From: UBA6059 sp040219045
GTDB taxonomy: Bacteria; Bacteroidota; Bacteroidia; Cytophagales; Cyclobacteriaceae
NCBI GenBank assembly: GCA_965229505.1
Contig: OZ245881.1
Location: 4,030,001 to 4,094,000 of the forward strand
Direction: 5' to 3'
DNA length: 64,000 bases
The position numbers and the translations under genes were made by a program. The notes under the pieces are model-generated. The model saw only the letters and a program-made list of their open reading frames with translations, was not told the DNA's origin and searched no databases. Below are positions 43,119 to 51,505 of the stretch, in pieces (within the stretch, counting starts at the first letter, position 1; each line of letters begins with the position of its first letter).

Positions 43119-45644
43119 ATGATTTTTATGCTTCGTATATGTGCAGTGCTCGTATTGTTACCTGCAATCCTCGTCGCACAAGCACCCAAGAAATACAACG
43201 CCGCAGAAATTCAGGAGCTATTGGAGAAGCTCAATGTGCTGGGCTCTGTGATGTATGTTGCCGCGCATCCTGATGATGAAAACACGCAGATGATTGCCTA
43301 CTTCGCCAATGAGCGCAAGTACAGGACAGCCTACATGTCAGCAACAAGGGGTGATGGTGGTCAGAACCTCATCGGACCTGAGATTAGAGAGCTGCTTGGG
43401 TTGATTCGTACGCAGGAGCTGTTAGCTGCTCGGCGGACAGACGGAGGACAGCAGTTTTTTAGCAGAGCCAATGATTTTGGGTATTCCAAAGATTCAGACG
43501 AAACCCTAAATATTTGGGATAAGGAAGAAGTGCTCTCCGACTTTGTTTGGAATATCCGCAAGTTCAGACCAGATATCATTGTGACCAGATTTGCACCGGA
43601 GTGGGGTGGACATGGACATCACACCACATCAGCCATCCTCGCCCTGGAGGCTTTCGATATTACCAATGACGCTTCGGCATATCCTGATCAGCTGAAGCAT
43701 GTCCAACCATGGCAGCCGGAACGGATGTTTTGGAATATCAGCTGGTGGTTTTTTAGAAATAGCGATACAGAATTGGACACCACGCAAATGGTATCCCTGG
43801 ATATTGGTGAGTATAATCCCTTGCTGGGAAAGTCTTACAATGAGATAGCCGCTGAAAGTCGCTCACAACATAAGAGTCAGGGATTTGGCTCGACAGGTAG
43901 CCGTGGTACGGATGTGGAATATCTGAAATACTGGAAGGGTTCTGAAGCGCAAAATGACCCTTTTGAAGGAATCAATACTACATGGTCACGGGTGAAAGGT
44001 GGCGAAGAGGTAGCGCTATATACCCACAGGGCACAAGACAGCTTTGATCCGAGTAATCCAGCCGCTGTTGTACCCGATTTGATTGCTGCGGCCAAGGCAC
44101 TTGAAAAACTGGATGACGACTTCTGGAAGCAAATCAAGCTTGCGGAAATAAAGACGCTGATCAAGGCATGTACTGGTATGTATATGGAGGTTAAAGCCAA
44201 TGAATTTGCTGCCGTACCTGGTGACTCTCTCGGCATTAGCTTTGAAGCAATCAATAGAAGCAACGCAAAAGTAAAACTGACCGACCTTCGAATCGATCAG
44301 CTCAATTTACAACCTAAAAGACTTGATCAGCAGCTTGATTACAATCAGCCATTCAATATGGACCTCAACGTTCAACTGCCAATGGATTTGCCGAACAGTC
44401 AGCCCTATTGGCTCATTGAGGAAGCGTCGCTAGGCATGTACAATGTGCCTGATCAGCTGCTTAGAGGCCTACCGGAAAATGAGCCGTCGGTGACTGCCGA
44501 AGCTACGGTTGAAATAGATGGCTACTACCTCGACTACCAGTTGCCACTGGTCTATAAGAGAAATGACCCTGTCGATGGTGAGGTGTATCGACCATTCGTG
44601 ATCACGCCACCTGTTTTCATGAATATCAAAGAAAAGGTCTATGTCATGGCCAGTGGTGCTACGAAAGAAGTCACTGTCAAGGTCACTGCCGGCAAGGATA
44701 ATATTAGCGGAAATACCTACCTGGTCTTACCAGAAGGCTGGACCGCAAATCCAGCTTCCTATGATTTCTCGATGGATATCAAGGGAACCGAACAGGAGTT
44801 TGTCTATGAAGTTATCCCTCCCAAAAATCAAAGCGAAGGAGAAGTTCTAGCCGAAACCAGGATGAACGGCACGGTCTACAACTCTAGTCTGACGACCATC
44901 GAGTATGACCATTTCCCCATCCAGACCCTGTTCTCAAAATCCACTGCTAAGGTGGTGAATATTGACATTGTCAAAAGAGGTCAAAACATCGGCTACATCA
45001 TGGGGGCTGGTGATGAGATACCAGCCAGCCTCAGACAGATTGGCTACAATGTGTGGGAGATGAAGGATGAGGACATTACAGACGAAAATCTGGCCGGACT
45101 GGATGCGGTGATCATGGGTGTACGCGCCTACAATACAGAGGCGCGTCTAAAGTTTCATCAGGACAAGCTGATGAACTTTGTCAAAAACGGAGGTAATATG
45201 ATTGTCCAGTACAATACCAATCGTCGTTTAGTGGTGGACAACATTGCTCCCTATCCATTGACGCTATCTCGCGATCGTGTGACTGTGGAGGAAGCTCCCG
45301 TACGCATCCTGGCGCCAGATCACCCTGTGATCACAGGCCCAAATAAAATCACCGAGGCTGATTTTGACGGTTGGGTGCAAGAGCGCGGACTGTATTTCCC
45401 CGATGAGTGGGACGAGCGATTTGTGCCTATTCTTTCCAGCAATGATCCTGGAGAATCTCCGAAGGACGGAGGGCTCTTGGTGGCCCAATATGGAGAGGGC
45501 TACTATATTTACTCGGGATACTCATGGTTTCGTGAGCTTCCGGCAGGAGTATCTGGTGCCTATCGTTTGTTTACTAATATGATTTCGATAGGCAAGGAGC
45601 CTGCTTTGCAAGAGCAAAACAATATTGACACAGGAAAATTCTAA
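43119..45644 (+). CDS. Exported PIG-L family deacetylase (LmbE-like), large form
   Basis: The 841-residue protein has a signal peptide (about 1-20) and an N-terminal PIG-L/LmbE deacetylase domain of about 280 residues. The zinc-binding AHPDDE (49-54) and the HGHHTTS motif (about 166-172) are present, as is the RGDGGQN segment. The domain belongs to the N-acetylglucosaminyl deacetylase superfamily. The remaining 550 residues form Ig-like domains and a C-terminal flavodoxin-like or GATase-like fold (IMGVRAYNTEAR, GNMIVQYNTN, DHPVITGPNKI) seen in large Bacteroidota members. It probably acts on an N-acetylated sugar or amine conjugate outside the cell. A symporter and a tiny membrane protein are encoded next in the same operon, suggesting uptake of the product. 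Confidence 0.87.
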   Translation: MIFMLRICAVLVLLPAILVAQAPKKYNAAEIQELLEKLNVLGSVMYVAAHPDDENTQMIAYFANERKYRTAYMSATRGDGGQNLIGPEIRELLGLIRTQELLAARRTDGGQQFFSRANDFGYSKDSDETLNIWDKEEVLSDFVWNIRKFRPDIIVTRFAPEWGGHGHHTTSAILALEAFDITNDASAYPDQLKHVQPWQPERMFWNISWWFFRNSDTELDTTQMVSLDIGEYNPLLGKSYNEIAAESRSQHKSQGFGSTGSRGTDVEYLKYWKGSEAQNDPFEGINTTWSRVKGGEEVALYTHRAQDSFDPSNPAAVVPDLIAAAKALEKLDDDFWKQIKLAEIKTLIKACTGMYMEVKANEFAAVPGDSLGISFEAINRSNAKVKLTDLRIDQLNLQPKRLDQQLDYNQPFNMDLNVQLPMDLPNSQPYWLIEEASLGMYNVPDQLLRGLPENEPSVTAEATVEIDGYYLDYQLPLVYKRNDPVDGEVYRPFVITPPVFMNIKEKVYVMASGATKEVTVKVTAGKDNISGNTYLVLPEGWTANPASYDFSMDIKGTEQEFVYEVIPPKNQSEGEVLAETRMNGTVYNSSLTTIEYDHFPIQTLFSKSTAKVVNIDIVKRGQNIGYIMGAGDEIPASLRQIGYNVWEMKDEDITDENLAGLDAVIMGVRAYNTEARLKFHQDKLMNFVKNGGNMIVQYNTNRRLVVDNIAPYPLTLSRDRVTVEEAPVRILAPDHPVITGPNKITEADFDGWVQERGLYFPDEWDERFVPILSSNDPGESPKDGGLLVAQYGEGYYIYSGYSWFRELPAGVSGAYRLFTNMISIGKEPALQEQNNIDTGKF

Positions 45645-45647
45645 TTG

Positions 45648-45776
45648 ATGAGTGTAGAACAAGAAGAGGGCAAGCCTCCATTTTTTAGCACCTGGAGAGG
45701 GCTTTACATATTCGTATTGGTCTGGTTGGTTGCGTTGATTGGTTTGATGTATTGGTTTACAATTTCTTTTAGATGA
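45648..45776 (+). CDS. 42-residue single-span membrane protein, coupled to the symporter gene
   Basis: This short gene is easily missed. It runs from ATG at 45648 to TGA at 45774-45776 and encodes MSVEQEEGKPPFFSTWRG followed by one hydrophobic helix (about 19-38, LYIFVLVWLVALIGLMYWF) and a short basic end. It starts 3 nt after the PIG-L stop and overlaps the symporter start by 4 nt (ATGA), a classic sign of translational coupling. The helix has the size and composition of a true membrane span. It may be a small accessory subunit or assembly factor of the symporter. That role is an inference. Confidence 0.72.
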   Translation: MSVEQEEGKPPFFSTWRGLYIFVLVWLVALIGLMYWFTISFR

Positions 45777-47476
45777 ACACTATAGATCTAGTAGTACTGT
45801 TTTCGACACTTGCGCTGATCGTGGGCTATGGTGTGTGGAAGACGCGCGAGAACAGCAATATTGAAAGTTACCTTCGGGGAAACAGTAGCATGAAGTGGGG
45901 AACGATTGGTCTATCGGTAATGGCCACTCAAGCTAGCGCAATTACTTTCATTTCTACACCAGGGCAAGGATATCAGGATGGTATGGCATTCGTGCAAAAC
46001 TATCTTGGCATGCCTATCGCCCTGATCATTGTCGCGACGGTATTCATACCCTTGTACTATCGACTGAAGGTCTATACCGCCTACGAATTTCTAGAGAATA
46101 GATTTGATATAAAAACCCGAATCCTCGGAGCTACACTATTCTTAATTCAACGTGGATTGGCGGCAGGTATTACCATTTATGCCCCGGCGATCATCCTGTC
46201 TTCAGTGCTTAAGTGGGATCTTAACTTTACTATTCTTTTGGTGGGCGGCCTTGTAATTATCTACACAGTGTCTGGAGGTACTCGCGCGGTGAGCATAACT
46301 CAAAAACAGCAAATGGGGGTTATTCTTATTGGAATGGTGGCGGCATTTCTGGTAATGCTCAACTACCTCAGTGAGTACGTGACCTTTGGGCAGGCACTCG
46401 GGATAGCAGGCAATCTTGGTAAGCTAGATGCTATTGATCTGGATTTTGATCTGGAGAAGCGATATACAATCTGGTCAGGTTTGGCGGCCGGTATTTTCCT
46501 GCAGCTGTCTTATTTCGGTACAGACCAGTCGCAGGTGGGACGCTACCTGGGAGGAAAGAATATGACGGAGAGTAAGGTTGGCCTCATGTTCAACGCCATG
46601 TTGAAGATACCGATGCAGTTCTTCATTCTACTGGTAGGAGCGATGCTTTACGTTTTTTACATTTTTTACGTGCCACCTGTACACTTCAATCAAACGCTGC
46701 TGCAAGGAGCGAAGGAGGAGAATCAAAGAAGATATCAGAGCCTGGAGAGCTATCATTTGGATATGGGGCTTCAGCGCCTCGAATCTGGGGAGTGGATGGC
46801 CATGGCACTGAGACGCGATGATCCCGTCATGCTGGATGCTGCCACGAAGAGCTTCTATACATGGGATGCCGAGATGAAGAAGGCAAGGACAGAGATGGAA
46901 GGCCTGATCATAGCAGCTGAGCCAGAAGCTGAAATGGATGACTCTGACTATGTCTTTCTAACCTTTATTTTGACTTTTCTGCCGACTGGACTGGTGGGCC
47001 TTTTGATTGCAGTGATTTTCTCTGCGGCGATGAGTTCTACTTCTTCGGAGATCAACGCCTTGGCATCTACCTCAGTGGTGGACTACTATAAACGGCTTTT
47101 CAAGAAAGATGGCAGTGATAAACACTATGTGGTTATGTCAAAGCTGCTCACCTTGATCTGGGGTTTAATAGCAATCACCTTTGCCATTTTCGCCAATAAC
47201 TCGGAGAACCTTATAGAGGCGGTGAATATCGTAGGATCCTTATTTTATGGTACGATACTCGGTATTTTTCTGGTCGCCTTTTTCTTCAAGTTCATACAGG
47301 GTACGCCGGTATTTGTTGCGGCACTTATTGCTCAGGCCACAGTGATAGCATGCCATGTCCTATCGGTAAATGGCGTGATTGGCCTAGGGTATTTGTGGTA
47401 TAATGTTATTGGCTGTATGTTGACGATCATCCTCGGCATAGCGCTACAGCCGATACTTGGCAAGAAGACAGCATAA
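45773..47476 (+). CDS. Sodium:solute symporter (SSS family)
   Basis: The 567-residue protein has the SSS topology of about 13 membrane helices. Recognisable family segments are LRGNSSMKWGTIGLSVMATQASAITFISTPGQGYQDGM (about 34-71), YEFLENRFDIKTR, and SAAMSSTSSEINALASTSVVDYYKR (about 420-444). An extended hydrophilic stretch of about 95 residues (about 300-395, Glu/Arg-rich) interrupts the helical pattern and is unusual. These proteins couple Na+ to uptake of sugars, amino acids or similar. The substrate cannot be named, but the neighbouring deacetylase suggests a deacetylated sugar or amino compound. The start overlaps the preceding small membrane protein gene. Confidence 0.88.
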   Translation: MNTIDLVVLFSTLALIVGYGVWKTRENSNIESYLRGNSSMKWGTIGLSVMATQASAITFISTPGQGYQDGMAFVQNYLGMPIALIIVATVFIPLYYRLKVYTAYEFLENRFDIKTRILGATLFLIQRGLAAGITIYAPAIILSSVLKWDLNFTILLVGGLVIIYTVSGGTRAVSITQKQQMGVILIGMVAAFLVMLNYLSEYVTFGQALGIAGNLGKLDAIDLDFDLEKRYTIWSGLAAGIFLQLSYFGTDQSQVGRYLGGKNMTESKVGLMFNAMLKIPMQFFILLVGAMLYVFYIFYVPPVHFNQTLLQGAKEENQRRYQSLESYHLDMGLQRLESGEWMAMALRRDDPVMLDAATKSFYTWDAEMKKARTEMEGLIIAAEPEAEMDDSDYVFLTFILTFLPTGLVGLLIAVIFSAAMSSTSSEINALASTSVVDYYKRLFKKDGSDKHYVVMSKLLTLIWGLIAITFAIFANNSENLIEAVNIVGSLFYGTILGIFLVAFFFKFIQGTPVFVAALIAQATVIACHVLSVNGVIGLGYLWYNVIGCMLTIILGIALQPILGKKTA

Positions 47477-47484
47477 GCATCGTA

Positions 47485-48084
47485 TTGAAACTTCCGATTG
47501 ACTTTTACCTGAGAGCAGATGTAGTTGAGATAGCGAAGGATCTACTTGGAAAAACCCTCGTGACTAATATCGATCATACCTACACCTCGGGCATGATCGT
47601 AGAGACGGAAGCCTATTGCGGTAGCAACGATAAGGCTAGTCACGCCAATAATGGCAAGCGAACAGCACGAACTGAAGTAGCCTTTGGAACCGGAGGAGTA
47701 GCCTATGTGTACCTTTGTTACGGTATCCATCATCTCTTCAATGTGGTGGTTAACGGGCAGGATAAGGCCGACGTGGTGCTCATCAGGGCTATCCAACCTC
47801 TGGAGGGAAGTGAAGCGATGGCACTCCGGCGAAATATGTCCGCCGAGAAATTCCAGCTGACAGCCGGGCCCGGTGCATTGACACAGGCCATGGGTATCAA
47901 GACGGCCATGACCGGCACTTCACTTTTGGGCGACAGCATCTGGATTGAGGATGGCGGTATTGCGGTAGCGAATGAAATGATAAAAACAGGAACAAGAGTA
48001 GGTGTGGGATATGCCGAGGAGGATGCATTGAAACCTTGGCGGATTAGTATTAGGGATAATCCATGGGTAAGCAAAGCAAAGTAA
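47485..48084 (+). CDS. DNA-3-methyladenine glycosylase (AAG/MPG type)
   Basis: The 199-residue protein matches the alkyladenine glycosylase family (human MPG type), which removes 3-methyladenine and related damaged bases. The catalytic segment GMIVETEAYCGSNDKASHA contains the key Glu, AFGTGGVAYVYLCYGIHHLFNVV the DNA-intercalating and hydrophobic core residues, and LTAGPGALTQAMGI the damaged-base region. The start is a TTG at 47485, 8 nt after the symporter stop. It is the fourth gene of an apparent operon beginning with PIG-L, so its co-transcription is likely but its functional link to the transport genes is unclear. Confidence 0.93.
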   Translation: MKLPIDFYLRADVVEIAKDLLGKTLVTNIDHTYTSGMIVETEAYCGSNDKASHANNGKRTARTEVAFGTGGVAYVYLCYGIHHLFNVVVNGQDKADVVLIRAIQPLEGSEAMALRRNMSAEKFQLTAGPGALTQAMGIKTAMTGTSLLGDSIWIEDGGIAVANEMIKTGTRVGVGYAEEDALKPWRISIRDNPWVSKAK

Positions 48085-48085
48085 G

Positions 48086-49009
48086 ATGTCAATAGCGATC
48101 ATAGCGCCAACAAGAGATACTACTATTTGGAAAGACGGAATGCTCTCTTTAGATCTGACGCTGGATATCCGAACGTATCCCGAACTTGGGGACCGTGAGG
48201 AAATTACCTGTGCGGTGGTGTGGAATCATCCTCGTGGAATATTGGCGGAGTTTCCGTCACTGAAACTGATCTGCTCGATGGGGGCGGGGGTAGATCATAT
48301 CATCTCTGACCTTGACATACCGGCTCACGTACCGATTACGAAGATTGTGGATGATCGCCTGAGCTTTTCGATGAGCAACTATATCGTCATGGCAGTACTC
48401 CACCGCCATCGCAGATGGGACAAGTACATGCAGGATAAGGCCCATCAGGTGTGGGATCAGGCAGCTAATCCCGAGATTGACATACAGATTGGCATTATGG
48501 GGTTTGGCACGCTAGGTCAGGATGCAGGGCAGAAGTTAACCGCACTTGGGTTTGAAGTGCATGGCCTTAGCAGGAAAAAAGTCACCTTCGAAGGCATACA
48601 GACCTACGGCGAAGAGGAACTCAACCTATTTCTTAGCCGTATCAATGTACTCATTTGTCTCCTTCCTCTCGTACCCGAAAATGTAGGAATCCTCAACTAT
48701 GAACTTTTCCAGAAAATGAACCACGGAACCTACCTCATTAATGTAGCCAGAGGCAAACATCAAGTAGGTGAGGATATCAAAGCAGCGTTAGATGAAGGCT
48801 TGCTGTCAGGAGCATTCCTTGATGTATTTGAGGAGGAGCCACTACCGAAAGGTCACTGGATGTGGTCGCATCCTGACGTGCAAATCAGTCCACACAATGC
48901 CAGCCTCACCAATCCCACAGCTGCCATTCCGCAGATCGTGGATAACTATCGACGGGCAATGGCAGGAGACAAACTTGCGAACCAGATTGATCGAGAGAAG
49001 GGATATTAG
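48086..49009 (+). CDS. D-2-hydroxyacid dehydrogenase (glyoxylate/hydroxypyruvate reductase A-like)
   Basis: The 307-residue protein has the NAD(P)-binding GIMGFGTLGQDAG fingerprint (about 134-146) and the family's catalytic triad region: an arginine in LINVARGKHQ (about 218-227), a glutamate in DVFEEEPLP, and a histidine in ISPHNASLT. The overall pattern is closest to GhrA-type reductases, which reduce glyoxylate or hydroxypyruvate. The ATG begins one base after the glycosylase stop, so the two are in one operon. The exact 2-oxoacid substrate cannot be fixed from the sequence. Confidence 0.9.
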   Translation: MSIAIIAPTRDTTIWKDGMLSLDLTLDIRTYPELGDREEITCAVVWNHPRGILAEFPSLKLICSMGAGVDHIISDLDIPAHVPITKIVDDRLSFSMSNYIVMAVLHRHRRWDKYMQDKAHQVWDQAANPEIDIQIGIMGFGTLGQDAGQKLTALGFEVHGLSRKKVTFEGIQTYGEEELNLFLSRINVLICLLPLVPENVGILNYELFQKMNHGTYLINVARGKHQVGEDIKAALDEGLLSGAFLDVFEEEPLPKGHWMWSHPDVQISPHNASLTNPTAAIPQIVDNYRRAMAGDKLANQIDREKGY

Positions 49010-49055
49010 AATAGTTTCTGCTTAAATTGTGATCTCACCAGATCCAATTTTGAGC

Positions 49056-50315
49056 ATGAAAAAGACAGCATTCTTTCTGATATTCATCGTTGCACTATGC
49101 GCAAGCAGCGTGAGTGTGGCACAAGAGTCTACAGCCAATTTCAATTGGCAGGAAGCCACCCAAGCCTATCTGGACACCATGTCCCCGGAGCAAAAGGCTA
49201 AATCCGACTCGTACTTCGAAGGTGGCTATTGGCTCATGCTTTGGAATTTCCTCTTTGGGCTGTTCGTAGCTTGGCTGCTACTCGCCAAAGGACTGTCAAA
49301 CTGGATGTATCAGAATGCTCAGAAGATTTCTGGTAAGACTAACCTCGTTAACCTATTCTATGTCATTCAGTACATATTGGTTACTTTCCTGATAGGCTAC
49401 CCGCTGAGTCTTTATGAGGATTTTTTCAGAGAGCATCAGTATGAGTTGTCTAACCTGACTTTCGGGGCATGGATGGGTGAGCAAGCGAAAGGCTTGATCA
49501 TAAGCATTATCCTCTTGAGCCTACTGGTGATGCTCCTGTATATGGCCATGAGAAAGGCAAAGGAGCAATGGTGGCTTTGGGGTACCGGAGGCAGTTTGAT
49601 CTTTTTGTTGATCATTATGTTTTTAGCACCGGTGTTCCTCGCACCGCTCTTCAATACCTACTACCCGCTCAAAGACGAGGTAGTCAAGGCTGACATTCTA
49701 TCCATGGCAAGGGCCAATGATGTGCCCGTCGATAACGTTTACCAGTTTGATGCGTCAAAGCAGAGCAAGCGCATCAGTGCCAATGTAAGCGGGATAGGCA
49801 GTACCATCAGGATATCACTCAATGACAACCTTCTCAACAGATGCAGCAAGGAGGAGGTGAAGGCGGTAATGGGTCATGAGCTGGGTCACTATGTCCTCAA
49901 CCACTCTTACAAAGGCATCATGAGCTTTGGAATACTCATCTTATTATGCTTTGCTTTTGTGCAGTGGGCTTACCAGAAAATGATCGAGAAGTACGGTGCA
50001 CAATGGCATATTGACGGCATCTCGGATATCAGAGCATTTCCACTGTTTGTAGCATTGTTCAGTGTTTTCTTCTTCTTAGCCACGCCATTTACCAATACGA
50101 TTATTCGCACGCAGGAAATGGAGTCTGATATTTTTGGACTGAACGCCGCACGTGAGCCGGATGGTTTTGCTTCTACCGCAATCAAATTATCTGAGTACCG
50201 CAAGATTGACCCTGGCTATTGGGAGGAGATTCTCTTTTTTGATCACCCTAGCGGAAGGGTCAGAGTAGAGACAGCCATGAAATGGAAGGCTGAGAATCTT
50301 CAAGGCGGAAATTAA
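49056..50315 (+). CDS. Ste24-like M48 CAAX-protease family membrane metalloprotease
   Basis: The ATG at 49056 is chosen because it yields a normal signal (MKKTAFFLIFIVALCASSVSVAQ). An upstream in-frame ATG at 49029 adds nine residues without support. The 419-residue protein has several membrane segments, and the M48 zinc motif HELGH in VMGHELGHYVLNH (about 273-277) with the third ligand in MESDIFGLNAA. It resembles yeast Ste24 and its bacterial relatives, which cleave peptides in the membrane. It is probably the last gene of the PIG-L operon (46 nt gap). Substrate is unknown. Roles in membrane protein quality control are known for relatives. Confidence 0.9.
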   Translation: MKKTAFFLIFIVALCASSVSVAQESTANFNWQEATQAYLDTMSPEQKAKSDSYFEGGYWLMLWNFLFGLFVAWLLLAKGLSNWMYQNAQKISGKTNLVNLFYVIQYILVTFLIGYPLSLYEDFFREHQYELSNLTFGAWMGEQAKGLIISIILLSLLVMLLYMAMRKAKEQWWLWGTGGSLIFLLIIMFLAPVFLAPLFNTYYPLKDEVVKADILSMARANDVPVDNVYQFDASKQSKRISANVSGIGSTIRISLNDNLLNRCSKEEVKAVMGHELGHYVLNHSYKGIMSFGILILLCFAFVQWAYQKMIEKYGAQWHIDGISDIRAFPLFVALFSVFFFLATPFTNTIIRTQEMESDIFGLNAAREPDGFASTAIKLSEYRKIDPGYWEEILFFDHPSGRVRVETAMKWKAENLQGGN

Positions 50316-50386
50316 CACTTGTGGTGGCTAAGGCCTTCTCTTTATTAGTGACAAATATCATCAAGTACCAAAAGGCCTCCTAATCC

Positions 50387-50418
50387 TTTGCTAACTCCGC
50401 TGGGAAACTTTAATTTCA
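50387..50418 (+). promoter_or_regulatory. Probable promoter of the universal stress protein gene
   Basis: TTTG (50387-50390), a 20-nt spacer and TAATTTCA (50411-50418, 6 of 8 informative-position match to TAnnTTTG) lie just upstream of the start at 50438. The -7 box is imperfect. Confidence 0.4.
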
Positions 50419-50437
50419 AATAGACAATTGAAAGCCC

Positions 50438-51265
50438 ATGAATATCCTCTGTCCAATCGACTTTTCTGATACCTCACTTAATGCACTGGAGTATGCCGTA
50501 AGAATAGGAGAGAAGCACGACGCTCGCCTCATTATGCTTTATGTTTTCAGCGAAGAGGAATTTAATAAGCGGCTAACCACAGAGGAGGTTAAGTCCTTTG
50601 GAGAATACAGCGATGAAGCCAGTAGTCAGTTGGTAGAAATTGCTAAAAAACTAGGGAAACGTAAAAAGGGCTGTCAGATCGATTGGAGAGTGGAGCCGGG
50701 CAAGTTCATGCCGGCTGTCAATCAGATCATCAATGATGAGGGAATTGACCTATTGGTCATGGGTACTAAAGGAGCTAGTGATGTGTTTGATGCATTTTCG
50801 GGTACGCAAACAATAAAAATCATCGAAGAAGTAGAAATACCGGTGCTGGCCGTACCCAAAAATGCCAACTACGAAAGAATTGATCATGCCGTCTATGCCT
50901 CGGACTATGCAGAAGAGGATAAAATTGCTATTAAATCCATGATCGAGCTGTTGGCACCTTTCAAGCCTAAATATACCATCCTTCATATGTCCAGGAAAGA
51001 TAGTACCGTGAGTCAGGCCATCTACGATGAAAACAGACAGGAACTAGATGCTTTTCTGAAAGAATCCAATCTGGAATATCATCGATCTACCTATGAATCC
51101 AGTGTGGCATTGGGTATTGACGAATTTATGATGCGGGAAAAAGCTGAGTTGTTAGCTGTACTAATGGAGAAACGCAATTTCATCGAGCGCATATTTCACA
51201 CAAGTGTGACCAGGAAGCTTTCTTATCTTATGGACTTTCCACTGCTCGTATACAAGAAAGCCTGA
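50438..51265 (+). CDS. Tandem-domain universal stress protein
   Basis: The 275-residue protein holds two Usp domains. The first (1-143) has NILCPIDFSDTSLNALEYAVRI and the nucleotide-binding LLVMGTKGASDVFDAFSGTQTIKIIEEVEIPVLAVPK. The second (about 147-275) is degenerate: it has YASDYAEEDKIAIKSMIELL and ends LMDFPLLVYKK, but its loop reads LAVLMEKRNFIERI rather than GxxGxxG, so only the first half may bind ATP. Such proteins respond to stress or starvation and are common in pairs in Bacteroidota. It is monocistronic. Confidence 0.92.
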   Translation: MNILCPIDFSDTSLNALEYAVRIGEKHDARLIMLYVFSEEEFNKRLTTEEVKSFGEYSDEASSQLVEIAKKLGKRKKGCQIDWRVEPGKFMPAVNQIINDEGIDLLVMGTKGASDVFDAFSGTQTIKIIEEVEIPVLAVPKNANYERIDHAVYASDYAEEDKIAIKSMIELLAPFKPKYTILHMSRKDSTVSQAIYDENRQELDAFLKESNLEYHRSTYESSVALGIDEFMMREKAELLAVLMEKRNFIERIFHTSVTRKLSYLMDFPLLVYKKA

Positions 51266-51316
51266 TTCTGATCGTAGTTACTCAATAGGGAAGAAGTGAC
51301 GATTGGGATATGGCAT

Positions 51317-51345
51317 AAAAAAGCCCCGGTTCCTGAGGCCGGGGC
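51317..51345 (-). terminator. Minus-strand Rho-independent terminator
   Basis: GCCCCGG (51323-51329) and CCGGGGC (51339-51345) form a GC-only stem over a 9-nt loop. On the minus strand the stem is followed by six T (51322-51317). On the plus strand no T-run follows, so it does not terminate the plus-strand Usp gene. Confidence 0.8.
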
Positions 51346-51389
51346 AACACAATATTCATACCCTAAAGACAAAGTCCTAAATATTTTTA
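51317..51389 (-). ncRNA. Candidate minus-strand small RNA, about 73 nt
   Basis: A perfect Bacteroidota promoter (next entry) and the GC-rich terminator at 51317-51345 are both on the minus strand and only about 50 nt apart, with both flanking genes on the plus strand. The predicted transcript begins near 51389 and includes the segment TTTAGGACTTTGTCTTTAGG before the hairpin. A short open frame starting ATGAATATT runs into the terminator stem and is not considered a gene. No RNA family is recognised. Confidence 0.6.
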
Positions 51390-51394
51390 TAATT

Positions 51395-51425
51395 CAAATG
51401 TATAGTGAAATAGTTATGTTTCAAA
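51395..51425 (-). promoter_or_regulatory. Perfect Bacteroidota promoter on the minus strand
   Basis: On the minus strand TTTG (51425-51422) is followed by exactly 19 nt and then TACATTTG (51402-51395), meeting both the -33 TTTG and -7 TAnnTTTG consensus and the 19-21 nt spacing. No minus-strand gene lies downstream except the short RNA candidate. Confidence 0.7.
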
Positions 51426-51505
51426 ACTAAAGTAGTGATAAAGTAAAATTTAATATTAAAATAATTATAAATACTGAGCCGATGGAATTGGCTAATTTTG
51501 AGCTT

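Noticed and set aside
51317..51345. Terminator of the universal stress protein gene
   Set aside because: The T-run is on the minus strand only, so it is oriented against the Usp gene.
51493..51500. TAATTTTG just before the OmpA start as a promoter
   Set aside because: No TTTG at the proper -33 distance, and it would leave almost no leader for the ATG at 51506; likely chance.
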